Positions 11,808 through 22,900 of a stretch of DNA of 64,000 bases are shown here, in pieces (position 1 is the stretch's first letter; every line of letters begins with the position of its first letter). The position numbers and the translations under genes were made by a program. The DNA comes from Yponomeuta sedellus. Its lineage: Eukaryota; Arthropoda; Insecta; Lepidoptera; Yponomeutidae. The stretch spans positions 9,786,704 to 9,850,703 of the forward strand of contig OW203729.1 in NCBI GenBank assembly GCA_934045075.1, read 5' to 3'. The notes under the pieces are model-generated. The model made no database searches. It saw only the letters and a program-made list of their open reading frames with translations, and had not been told where the DNA came from.

Positions 11808-12138
11808 ACCACGCCGCCGCCGCCAGTCATCATTAGAAAAGCTTCAATTAGCATCGCAAAGCCTGGATCACCTAACTCGTAGCAGCACCACAGCCAACGC
11901 AGCATCCCCAGAGCCATACCTTCACAGTTTACAAGAACGGCTTTCCGAAAGTGAGGAAAACTTGGACTCGAGCAGGGAGAGGACTTCGCGCAGATGTCGC
12001 AGCTGTGAGGGGATATTGGAAGCCGATGAGAACGCGCACACTAACCTTTATTTGCCTACGCCTCTAGATGCTGCCACTCAGACAAAAAGGAAGAAGAACT
12101 TCATGGACAGATGCGTGAATAAAGTCAGACTATGTTGA
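11808..12138 (+). CDS. SARM1: Candidate alternative last exon of SARM1 (Arg-rich, Ser-rich C-terminal tail)
   Basis: Acceptor TTCTTCAG at 11800-11807 leads into 331 nt ending in TGA 12136-12138. The first base completes the codon left by the donor at 10415 (phase 2), giving ..EKLE-R-PRRRRQSSLEK and 110 codons. The constitutive-looking alternative, exon 10844-11000, also accepts phase 2 but ends in its own stop, so the two exons exclude each other. The tail contains SRERTSRRCRSC and a Lys-rich end (TKRKKNF), with no known domain. AATAAA at 12520-12525 could end this transcript. This isoform would have 1074 residues. The exon begins only some 20 bases after a tRNA-SINE tail. Confidence 0.6.
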
Positions 12139-12519
12139 TGGGTGTGATCACTACAAGTGACTGCAGAGTGTGTTTACTATAGACTCGACTGCCTTATTGG
12201 ACTTATAAATCACACTTTTTGTGGATTTTACGTTTAAAGTACAAAAGTATGCACAATATCTGTAAATATTTTGTGTATGCTTATATTTATTAATTTTAAA
12301 AATGAAATTTATTTGTGTTCAGGCGCAAGAAATTGATGAATGTTTAAAATACAATGTAATCTCAATGAGTGCATGTGATGGTTCTACCATGGATAAAGCC
12401 AAGTGATCGCCACCCTGCCGTGTTTCAAGAACATCGCAAGAGGTGATGATAAACTGAATATGCAACTTTGCTATTCGTTGTAGTATGGCAAATTGCTTTA
12501 CATTTCTTTTAACTTTCAC

Positions 12520-12525
12520 AATAAA
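12520..12525 (+). terminator. Poly(A) signal for the long SARM1 3' end
   Basis: AATAAA about 380 bases after the stop at 12138, in AT-rich sequence. More AATAAA copies follow near 12.9-13.0 kb, so the exact 3' end is uncertain. Confidence 0.4.
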
Positions 12526-13275
12526 TTATAAAACTATTTATCTCTCTATCTGTCCACTCTCTACAGAATTTATGGAAATGAATTTATGGATTTAACTACT
12601 TATTATATTTTCTTTTTACTTAGTTTCTTGCCAATGAATATGATACAAAAATGCATTGTAAATTTGTGATAACTTAGATCTTTTAGAAATATTAAATTGT
12701 TTTTACGACAGCCCAAACTAGCAGTATCAGAATATTACTGCACAACTAAATCCGAATATGTGACATACAATCTACTTTTATGTTGAAAGTGTACAAAAAT
12801 TTATTTTAGAATACAATTAAGTATGTAGTCATTCAATAGTTAGTTAGGTATGTGTTAACTATAGAATTTAAAGAAAACTTTATCCTGATGAAAATGTATT
12901 TATGTACTAGCTAACCTTGAATAAATGTTAAACATAACACCAATTTGTTTGTTTTAACAACTAAACTACCAACTTAATTAACTTCTATAATTATTTTGTA
13001 AATGACAAATAAATACATAATAAATAAAAAAATACAAATAATTAAACCATCAATAACATACTTAATGCAAGAACTCACCTAGTTTCCCTTAAAAGTGTAT
13101 TAATAATAATACTTTACATCTCTGTTACAATGATTATTACTTATATAGAATTCAATTTACTCCTCCCTATACTAGTGAGATGAAGCGATCACTCTCCCTT
13201 GACGCTAGTGCTTGAGACACTATTTACGTTTAGGCTTGCACCAACAACAATAATATCTGGTTGGGGAGTCTTATA
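12526..13275. other. Gap between SARM1 and foldback element
   Basis: AT-rich with several AATAAA motifs (about 12918, 13006, 13020). May be an extended SARM1 3' UTR. No ORF worth calling. Confidence 0.4.
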
Positions 13276-14086
13276 CAGGGCGTCCCAAAGTTATGGGCCA
13301 TGAAGGTAAAGTACCTTAAATATCGTAGATAGGGTATTTTGCTGAAAGAAAACTTTATGTTATTTTTAAAAGATAGTAATTCTGCATTCAAAGATTTTCA
13401 AAAAATTACTTGCCTTGTCTGGGAATCGAACCGACTTAAATAAAAAAAAAAACCCCTACTTTTATGATGCCAATCGAAAGAATGGCCAAAAACTAATAAC
13501 TGTTCTTATGTAACATAGTATTTTAAAAGAAAGGAACAGCGTGAAATTAATCATTTTAATCAAATTAAAAACATACATGAAACTGCCGTAGTCAATTAAG
13601 TTGAAAATTCAAAATGAAAATCAACAGGCAGCGGACTCATTAAAAGTTTGACGATTTGCGTAAGACAAGAGGGATCACATTTTGAGCATTTAATTAATTA
13701 ATTTACAAAAAATACCCACTTCATTGACTACGGCAGTTTCATGTATGTTTTTAATTTGATTAAAATGATTAATTTCACGCTGTTCCTTTCTTTTAAAATA
13801 CTATGTTACTTCAGAAGAGTTATTAGTTTTTGGCCATTTTTTCGATTGGCATCATAAAAGTAGGGGTGTTTTTTTTTTTAATTTAAGTCGGTTCGATGCC
13901 CAGACAAGGCAAGTAATTTTTTTTAAATCTTTGAATGCAGAATTACTATCTTTTAAAAATAACATAAAGTCTTCTTTCAGCAAAATATCTACGATATTAT
14001 CTATCCCTCTATCCACAAAATATCTATCCCTATCTACGATATTTAAGGTACTTTCCCTTCATGGCCCATAACTTTGGGACGCCCTG
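13276..14086. mobile_element. Foldback MITE with long arms, TA-flanked
   Basis: The termini are CAGGGCGTCCCAAAGTTATG and its inverse, TA on both sides. The left arm (13276 to about 13595) and right arm (about 13735 to 14086) are near-identical inverted copies of roughly 320-350 bases around a centre of about 130 bases. The right arm carries an extra block of GATA/ATCTATCC-type repeats near 14000. No ORF. TA duplication suggests mobilisation by a Tc1/mariner-type transposase. Confidence 0.85.
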
Positions 14087-14509
14087 TATATAAAAACCCA
14101 ATTCCTTAGAACACTTCAACAACTTCGATTAAACTAGTTTCTGGTGGAGATTTTACAAGGGAATTTATAAAATTACTTACCATTGCCTAAATAAAATGAT
14201 GTTTTTATAAATAAGACTATTGGTTAGACTTACATAGGTTGACTGTTCTAATCTGTTGCAGTTGTACAAAGGTTCCATACAATGATTATAATGCATAGAG
14301 ACACAGTGAATGAACTGCGTAATTTTAACATAATAACATGCATTAAACAAGAAAGAAGGAAGACCGATCATATTGGCCCCATGACTGAAGGGAACAAACA
14401 AAATCATTTGTCTACTCTCTAGCTATGAAATATAGAAACAGAAAAAATAAAATTTTACTGTGGAAAGAATCCCATTAGTTTTACAAATATGTCTGTTTTC
14501 ATAGACTCA

Positions 14510-14977
14510 TCAACTTATATTAATTTGTATTGAAAACGAGCACTCATCACATGGAATCAATACTTTTTGCTGCTTTACATCATCAAGTTCCAGCAGATAA
14601 TTTCCACCACATCGACAAGGGTACAAGTACACTTGATCACTTTGATCCACAGTCATATCTGATAGTGAAATTGTGTCATAGAGTAAGCAGTCTGCATGTT
14701 CCCGGCACGACAATTCTGCATCATACTGTTTCCGAGTCTGAGGATCCCTCAAAGCGGACCAAGCCTTTTGTAATAGTAAAAATGCCTCCTCAGTCTGCTG
14801 ATTTTTATCAGGATGCAGACTAAGAGCAAGTTTTTGATAGTTTTTCTTTAATTCATCAAGGGTGGCAGTTCGATCACACTGAAGAACAGTGTAATAATCT
14901 GTTGAATTATGGTTTTCCACCTCTTCTGAAGACATGGTAGCGAAATTGTGGCCTTTCCTGCCTCGGTTTTGATTCAC
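14510..14977 (-). CDS. DPH4: DPH4 / DNAJC24-type J-domain protein with CSL zinc finger
   Basis: Single-exon ORF of 155 residues. The J domain occupies about residues 26-90, with the invariant HPD at 55-57 in ALSLHPDKN. A C-terminal CSL (DPH-type) zinc ribbon has Cys121, Cys123, Cys143 and Cys146 (PCRCGG ... IPCDECS). Family members deliver electrons or iron to the first step of diphthamide synthesis on elongation factor 2, with DPH1/DPH2/DPH3, and stimulate Hsp70 ATPase. The length fits the family (human about 149 aa). Met15 (14935) is an equally good start and would give 141 residues, closer to other members. The gene lies between a foldback element and a transposase relic and is transcribed opposite to SARM1. 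Confidence 0.92.
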   Translation of the reverse strand: MNQNRGRKGHNFATMSSEEVENHNSTDYYTVLQCDRTATLDELKKNYQKLALSLHPDKNQQTEEAFLLLQKAWSALRDPQTRKQYDAELSCREHADCLLYDTISLSDMTVDQSDQVYLYPCRCGGNYLLELDDVKQQKVLIPCDECSFSIQINIS

Positions 14978-15644
14978 GTTTTAGGTTATAATATAAATTC
15001 ACAGTATTTGTTAACAGATAAATTACTTTTTTAGACACAGTCTTTCACAGTAGTAGCCAAAATGATGGTAATTGAACTGATTTAATTAATTATTGATTCT
15101 TTTAACTCCAATCATCATTAACCATTAACACTTTTGTTTACACAAAACTTTGAATCACAAATTATATAGGTATGTATGTATCTTGTCATTGTCACTATAA
15201 CCTGAGCCAAATTGGATAACGAATGGCGATAAACAAACCGTTGCTAGGCAACGACTTGTTTACACCTTAAAGGCAGATGTTAACAACCTTTTCTAGAAAT
15301 CGTTTTCATACAAATAATAATCGTTCCTCCTACTAATGTAAAATGCTTATTTATGTTTATATGTTTATGATTTTATAGTGAAAGGCTTAACCGATTTTGA
15401 ATATGACATATGACAACACTGAAACATGAAACACAGATTTAACAAACATCTACGCGAGCCATGCCGCATGATTTTCCTAATAGATAGAATTAGGCGCGTT
15501 TAAGAAAAAAACATACAAACTCTTCAATTTTATAATATTAATAAGTACCTATAGATGCTACTATGAAAATGAGTAGATTGGCACCTACTGCAAATATTGC
15601 TATAAAAGAAAGTTCTTTGTATATATTTTTATTCATATGTTCAC

Positions 15645-15960
15645 ACTAATCATCACTGTCACTGGCCAAAGAGGAGGATGAATTTGTGTCTCCGGAGACT
15701 TGAATTATAAATTCATCAATGACATTATCCATTACACCATCAAATTCGGCGTTTTCTTCTTTTCTTTAAGTGTTCAACACAACGTTGCCATGCTGCTGGA
15801 GTAATTTTACTTATTGCCTCACCTAACAGGACCTTTATTTAGCTCAGCCATTTAAAAAGTTTTATTTTTGGCAGCAACATGAACTTTTACTTGCCCCCAT
15901 ATGATTTCTATCGGATTTAATTCACAATAATATGGGGGCAATCTATATTTTTGTCTTGTG
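15645..15960 (-). pseudogene. DDE_3-type (Tc1/mariner superfamily) transposase relic, C-terminal part
   Basis: Minus-strand reading gives, across stops and frame changes, patches like NHMGASK, then LLQQHGNVVLNT and then FDGVMDNVIDEFIIQVSGDT with an acidic SSSSLASDSDD end. This resembles the tail of DDE_3 transposases (LNPIE..W..VK, VTP..W..C..H, acidic end). Several stops make it dead. A cousin fragment with the same kind of tail is at 30926-31117. Confidence 0.5.
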
Positions 15961-16375
15961 CCATTTGTCACACATATATGCTATATACTTATGCCATATA
16001 CACGTATTGACAAACGACTAAACTTCACTTGTTGACATAAACTAAATTTCCCAAAATGTTTGTCACACCTGAATTTCATCCATGTTTCTTTTTCTGTAGG
16101 GCTGTCGCGTAAAATTAATGTCGATTTTTTTATAGTTTTTCAAAATAACAAAGTAATGTTATTTGCATGTTATTTGAGTGATTCTAGTTAAATATGCTGC
16201 AATATGAATTGTTAATAAATAGTTAGTAAGTAAAAGGCTATAATCATGTAAACAATAGAAGATTTGTAAAACGTGAGTTGTGATAACCCTAAATTGGTTT
16301 GTTTACCTCTATTCTTTATCGAGTTTGGCAGAACGTAGGTTAGGTACCTATCTGTGACAGGTCACTATAATAATG

Positions 16376-17305
16376 TAAGGGCCGATAATGTACAGGCAAT
16401 AATGCACGTCTCGATAATTCGTGCCCAAGGGACACCAATCCGCTATTTGACACGTATCAAATTTGACGCGATAATTGAATATTTCCTATAGTATTTAACG
16501 TAAGAAACCGAAATACATTGATTTTGCTAAGTAAGTATGCAGGATGGTTGCAAAATTTGCAAAGTAAAAAAAATTTTTCCTTGTTTAATTCGTAACGGCA
16601 AAAACGCTATCCGCCATCTTGAAACCATCTAAAGTATGTAAACAAACATCTTTCAGCCAGAGCCAGTGGACATTGATTATTATAGCCTTTATTAATCATG
16701 TAAAAAAAAGATAGATGATAGATGATGGTCGATGCAAAAAAAAGGCCAATATTATTAATCATGTAAGTCCTATAATTTATAGGACTTACATCAAAGTAAT
16801 CTTCACATAAATACACCCGAGTTTCAATTGATTAAGAGTCGGGGTCTCTTTTGGCAAGTTTGAGCCAAGTTTTTCAAATGTTAATTTCACTGGGTACACG
16901 AATCCACAACTTCCCGGGGGTCTTTGTTGACGTGTTTTTTCATTCTCGAACAATGCAATAATGATAATTGGTTTAATTTGGATGTAAAGTCGATGAAATC
17001 ATGGTCGCGTTGTTGTTATTTCACTATGCTCAGAGATCACTTACAGAAAATTTAATGTCAAACTTTGTTTACAATTTTTTGGACTTCAAACCATAGACAG
17101 AAATGGCTGACCGCGTTTTTGGCTGTTTAGGAAAATAAAGTTTTAAAATATATTTTTATGTTGCTTTTAGGTCCTCAAAAATACTAAAATATTTTTTGGT
17201 CTAATGGAAGAGTTCTTTACCGTTTAAGACTTACTTGCAAAGAGAGTCAAATAGCGGAATTGAGGAGTGCATTATTGCCCATACCTTATCGGGTCGTACA
17301 ATATC
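16376..17305. mobile_element. Possible non-autonomous element with imperfect inverted ends
   Basis: The left end (CGATAATGTACAGGCAATAA, then CCGCTATTTGAC) is matched in inverse at about 17235-17302 (GTCAAATAGCGG, then TTATTGCCCATACCTTATCG). About 930 bases, no coding sequence. A perfect palindrome (CCTATAATTTATAGG core) lies at 16763-16793. Boundaries and a target duplication are not clear. Confidence 0.35.
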
Positions 17306-17639
17306 GATACGGACCAAGACCAATAACGCACAAACGATTTTGAATGCATTTCAATAAAATTCAGTGTGAAGCTTTTGAGTGCAATTTAATAACTCTTGAA
17401 AAAATATCAAGTGAAAACATTCTTAAACGTCTTCAATATACGTGTGAAAAGATTCTTGATTTGTAACATGATTTTTTTAACGGTTTTATAACCCAAAAAT
17501 TTGCGCTTTAAAGCTTAATATTTTCGTAAATGAAACCTTGCATCGAACAATGGATCTACTACACCTACAATATTTTTAAGAGACTAATTTCACGATACCC
17601 CGCACTATGGTGTAAGCGAGAAACAAATTGCATGCCCAA

Positions 17640-17920
17640 CGTAGGAACGGCGCTAGGTCATACTCCACTACGGGAGCCAAGTCCGGATTGGTGGAGGAGG
17701 CTGGCGAGACTAGTGACTGGTTTTGCTGTCAGAAGTTTTCAAACCGCCCCTCTGACATGGCTTAACGACTACCGTCTAATGACGGCAGCCGGCACCAACA
17801 GCTCCAACGTGCCTTGTGAAGCACGGAACCGATCGGAAAAATGCCGCTAGCGTTAGTCATAGACGTCACCTATCCATGCACTGAACGCGCCTAATGTTGC
17901 TTACCTTCGTGATCGTTTAA
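17640..17920 (-). repeat. 5S rRNA-like SINE, diverged copy
   Basis: Head (on -) near 17890-17910, GTAAGCAACATTAGGCGCG, echoing the 5S internal promoter region. The body and tail run leftwards (ACGTTGGAGCTGTTGGTGCC, and GCCATACTCC-type tail sequence altered). Same family as the copies at 18.6, 48.6, 55.4, 59.7 and 63.1 kb. Confidence 0.6.
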
Positions 17921-18061
17921 GATCTCGCAGGGAGCCGGGGCTCGTCATGAATAATATATATCCAGAAACGAAGATTTAGGCATATTTTTTTTCTCGATAA
18001 TCCCACCGTGTTGGAGTACAATTTGTACAAAAAAAATTAAATCGCATCCTCCTATGCACTC

Positions 18062-18290
18062 GTGGCAAACTAGTGATTGGAATCAATCACTTGAGTTAAG
18101 CAACAATAGGCGCGGTAATGTGCAGGATGGGTGACCGTCCCGTGACTAACGCTAGTGGCATTTTTCCGAGCGCTTTCGTGCTTCGCAAGGCACGTGGTGG
18201 AGTATGGCCTAACCTTCCTGCGATGCAGATAGAGACCCGTGCCCCAGCAGTGGGCACATACAAGGGTTGATATCGATCGATCGATCCTCC
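18062..18290 (+). repeat. 5S rRNA-like SINE, internally deleted copy
   Basis: The head contains GAGTTAAGCAACAATAGGCG and GATGGGTGACCGTCCCGTGA, close to the 5S rRNA box A/IE/box C region. After GCTTCGCAAGGCACG it jumps to the tail (GTGGTGGAGTATGGCCTAAC, then CCCCAGCAGTGGGCACATAC), so about 120 bases of body are missing. It sits tail-to-tail with the copy at 18634. Confidence 0.7.
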
Positions 18291-18324
18291 TATGGTAATC
18301 TACAAAAACAAAACCTAAATACGA

Positions 18325-18482
18325 ACGTAATACAGAGAATAATGAAGAGTATCGAAATTTTACTGATGCCGGTAAGTCGCCCATTGGCTTAGTTGGGAGA
18401 GCGCTGGCAATATTAGCCAGAGGTCGCAGGTTCGAGTCCCGGCATGGGTGGAGTTTTTAGCCTCTAAATAGGTTTTTAAAAA
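18325..18482 (+). repeat. tRNA-headed SINE, single unit
   Basis: ACGTAATACAGAGAATAATG, tRNA-like head (GGCTTAGTTGGGAGAGCGCT; GGTTCGAGTCCCGG), then CCTCTAAATAGGTTTTTAAA. Same family as 746-1214. Lies between two 5S-like SINEs of opposite strand. Confidence 0.7.
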
Positions 18483-18633
18483 CCTAAATAACCGGAATTT
18501 TCGGAACGGTAATAAATTTTTATTTGCACTTAATATAAAAAAGAATGGCTGTGTGTTTCCAACTAAATATTTACCAAGGAATATTTTTTCTGTTTCAAAA
18601 GTATTTTTAAGTGTGTACCTAATCTTCTTAATC

Positions 18634-18985
18634 GATATCAACCCTTGTATGTCCTCACTGCTGCGGCATGGGTCTCATCACATGAAGATTAGGGTAAACT
18701 TCGACCCGGGGGCTAAGTCCGGGTTGGTGGAGGATTGTAGGACAGTGGCGGGCCTTGCCGTCAAAAGTTATCAAGCCGCCCCATAAGGCCTCTGACTGCT
18801 ATTACATGACAGCCGGCAGCAACAGCTTAGCGAGGCTTGTGAAGCACGGAAGCTCTTGAAAAAATGCCACCAGCGGTAGTTACGGGACAGTCACTCATCC
18901 TGCACCTGACTGCGCCTGTTGTTGCTTAACTCAAGTGATTGATTCCAATCACTTAGTTCGACTAGGCTACGAGCGCTTCCATTTT
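18634..18985 (-). repeat. 5S rRNA-like SINE, near full length
   Basis: On - the head is at about 18985-18880 (TTGGAATCAATCACTTGAGT, TAAGCAACAACAGGCGCAGT) and the tail at 18634 (ACATACAAGGGTTGATATCG). The GCCATACTCC tail block is partly lost. Confidence 0.65.
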
Positions 18986-19761
18986 TATTTTTTCATTTGT
19001 TGGTGTATAACACAGGAAACAATCAATAACATACAAGACAAAGACTTAGCAGGGTATATCGAGAATATTACCTGAGTGATCTAAAGCAAACAGACACACA
19101 CACGTGGGATCAGAAAACTGTAAACAAACTAAAACAAGGTTTTAAATTTAAAAAAAGAAAAACATTAGGATCTATTCAATATCGCTTTACCTAAGCACCG
19201 CCTTAATTATTTAATATAGGGTATCCATTGGGAACATAGTTACTGGCAGATATGGCCTTACAATTATTTATTTCTCAGCATACAAATAATTTTAAATAAC
19301 TAATTAATTTCATACGTAAACAAAGAAAGTTGTCTCACAATTTATATTTATTCTGAACGCAGCTTTCAAAATAAGTATATTATAAGCTTCTGTACACGAG
19401 GCACCTCTCTTTCAAGTGATTTTCTTGTCTTTGGTGGTGGTACACGGATTACCCGTTGCCTGATTGTTTACAGGCAGATAACGCACTCCCCATATTGTAC
19501 AGCCAATAATCAGTGTAACACGGCTTATACGGATTGGCTGTACATTATTAGGGCGTGCTTTATCGGGGTGTGCGTTCCTGGGACGTGCGTTATTGTCTCC
19601 CAGTGAGTGTAATTTTTCCGTAGAGGGAGTCATTTTTGTCTTTTTAATCTGTGGTCATATGGTGTCAGTCAGTCGTAGAGGGACTCTATCTACGCAGTCA
19701 GTATAATAATGTTGTACTCTATGCAGTCAGTCTGTGACCACAGACGATATAGGGAATTAGG
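18986..19761. other. No gene; short palindrome
   Basis: AT-rich. A hairpin-capable pair TGTACAGCCAAT / ATTGGCTGTACA lies at about 19497-19547. 19670-19770 has repeated AGTCAGTC words, the sequence the LINE inserted into. Confidence 0.4.
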
Positions 19762-19773
19762 GATAGTCAGTCT
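19762..19773. repeat. LINE target-site duplication, 3' side copy
   Basis: GATAGTCAGTCT directly before the poly(T) run, identical to 24988-24999. The last T may belong to the tail. Confidence 0.88.
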
Positions 19774-19927
19774 TTTTTTTTTTTTTTAAAAAAGGGTTTT
19801 ACGGCCCTGGATCCGTGTCCTTTTGAGCCTTGAGTATTGTATTAGTTTTTTATAGTATTAGTTTTCAGATAAGAGCACTTATCACTTCCGTATCACTTCA
19901 CTATAATGTTCAGTTTTTCCAGTCACT

Positions 19928-22900
19928 TTAAATTTTTATTCCACTGTTCATAATGAATTTATATAAGGGGGCGAAAAAGGTAGGATTGCTAAGTAGATTT
20001 GGAAGAAGAGTTGGTGTAGGGACACCCGTTTCGCAGCTGATTGTGTCAAGTTCCGTGATAAGTATTAATCTGTGCAATTTAAATTCTTGACAGTTGAGCA
20101 CGAGATGGTTTAGGTCGGCGTTTTCAGTTCCACAGTAAATGCAGTTCGAATCTTGGGCTAGGCTGAGTCTATTAAGGTGAGCTTGGGTTTGGCAGTGGCC
20201 GAATCTCATTCTGTTTAGGGTGGTTATGTATTTCCGGCAGTTTATGTCTTTTTTCCGATGGTACCAAGGTTGGGCGGGCGGGCTTCCTTGGATGTCTCTA
20301 TACCAGCTTCCTTTCTCTTTACTGATCTCATTCCAGTAGTTGCACCATATTGCTTTCAGATTCTCATTCAGATGAACATGGAGATCAGTAAATGGCAATT
20401 TGAGGTCTGTAGAGTGATCCTCGTCAGGGTCCAGATTTGCAGCTCGATCGACGACTTCATTTCCAGTGATACCCCGGTGAGCAGGTACCCACATTAACTT
20501 AACTACCTTACCACTAACTAACAAACTATTTAACAAATTCTTTATATTATAGATGAGATAATTTACATTATAACGAAGGCAGTTACCTTCTAAAGCTAAT
20601 AATACACTGAGTGAGTCAGTAAATATAATTATATTACAAGTATCAATATTTTGAACGTAAATTAAAGCTTGATGGATAGCATAAGCTTCGGCGGTAAAAA
20701 TGCTACATCTAGTGTCAATTTTAAAACATTTAGTTTTCTTTAACTGAGGGTCAAAAAATGCTGAGTTTACCCTATCAACTGTTTTAGAGCCATCAGTATA
20801 GATGGAATACAGATGATTATTTTCCAGGAAAGCAAGTAAATCTTGTTGGTTCGTAATGCATGGTTTATGTACAAAATTATTTTTCAATAGAATATCGAGA
20901 TCCATCCTATAGAGGGGCCACAAATTATCCTGATGCAAATTTTTTGTTAAATCATTCAAATGTAAAACTATTCTTAATAAGGTTGGTATGTTACCATTTA
21001 ATATCTGATTAAAATTTGCATAAGGAGCCACTGAATTGCCCAATTCAGTGGCATGCATTGGTAAAATGTGATCTAAGACAACTCTATTATTTTTAGTTAA
21101 CATTTTCAAACAGAACCTTTCAGCTAGCTGTAGACGTCTAAGATGTAAAGGGGGAATGCAAGCCTCACATTGCATTGCATTAATTGGAGTAGAGCACATA
21201 GCCCCTGTAATAATTCTCAAAGCTTTATTCTGAATAACTTCTAATTTCTTCAGCAAAGCAAGGCTTGCCCCCATATAAGCAATTGAGCTATAATCGAAAT
21301 GGCTGCGCATAATGCTCTTATATAACATAGATAATATTTTTGGGTCAGACCCCCAATGTACTCCTGCCAGAGACCGAAGTATATTAAGGGCTTTGGAGGC
21401 GTTTTTGATGATATAATTTATGTGAGATTCAAATGTTAGCCTATGATCCAGCAATATACCAAGAAACTTCTTTTCTTTCAACCAAGGTATAGGGAGATTA
21501 TTGTATTCTACCAAACTATTACAAGGAGAAAGCCTTTTGGAGAAAAGCATAGCTCCACTCTTTAATGGATTTATAACCAATTTGAGCTTATTAAAATAAT
21601 AATTATGCACTTGAGAGAGGGCTAAATTTAAATTATTTACAGCTATATTTACATCCTTATGTACAGAGTATATTAACAAATCATCTGCATACTGCAGGAA
21701 TTGAACTCCAGTCTGGGTCAGATATTTATTTATCTGAGATGTATAAATATTGTACAATAAAGGGGATATGGTTGCTCCTTGCATAGTACCTTTAAAAACT
21801 TGTCCTGGTCCGTGTAGTATGTTGTTAAATTTAACATACATAGTCCTATCATAAAGAAAATGAAATATCCATTTACAGACATGTCCTGGCATACCAATCT
21901 CTGATAAAATTCCTGCCAATACAGATGGATCAACATTATCAAAAGCTCCCTGTACATCAAGAAATGCACATACGGTGGCTGATTGGCTGTGAAAGGAATT
22001 CCTGATGTCAGAGATGAGTGAAGTAAAGCTCTCTGTAGCACTACGACCCTTCCTGAAGCCGAATTGCTGCTCTGGTAAGATTTTATTCTGCTCTACGTAA
22101 TGGTCTAATCTGGTTTTAAGCATAAACTCAAACAATTTACCTACACATGAGGATAAAGAAATTGGTCTATATGAATTAAAGTCATCACTAGACTTGTCTG
22201 GTTTCAATATAGGAATAACGCATTGTGTTTTCCAAGCTTCAGGAATGGACTGAGTCATCCACAATACATTGTACATTTCCAATAACGATTTTTGGGCATC
22301 AACATGCATGTTCCTAATAAGCTTGTAAGGAATGTCATCTAATCCTGGGGTTGTATCTTTTCTATATTTGATAGCAAATGTGAATTCTGCAAAGGAAAAT
22401 GGTTCTGAAAGATGAGCACAATTACTATTCCCTGTGTTATTAAAGATTTCATTTAATGAGTTTATGTCTATGTTTTTTTCAGGAGGAGACGGTGGAGCAT
22501 ATTTATCAATGAAGGCTGGAATCCATTCGTCGTTTTTGGGCATTTTGGGTAATGTTACACGTTTGAATCTTTTGATGTAATTCCAAATAGTGCTTATAGG
22601 TGTATACCTGTTAAAAGATTCAACTAATTTAGTCCATCCGTATTTCTTCTTTTCTTTTAATAATCTTTTTTTAAAAGCATTTAATTTTTTATATTCAATG
22701 TAACTCGACATATTACCATTACTTCTATACATATTTAGAGCTTCTTTACTTTTATTAACAGCATCTGAGCATTCATTGTCCCACCAAGGAACAGGCTTTT
22801 TAATGACAATGCTATTAGTTTTCCTTAGCTTTGGAATAGTGACATCTTTAATCTGATTAAGTTCTTCGCAAAAATCATTGTAAGTTTTGACTGGGTTACT

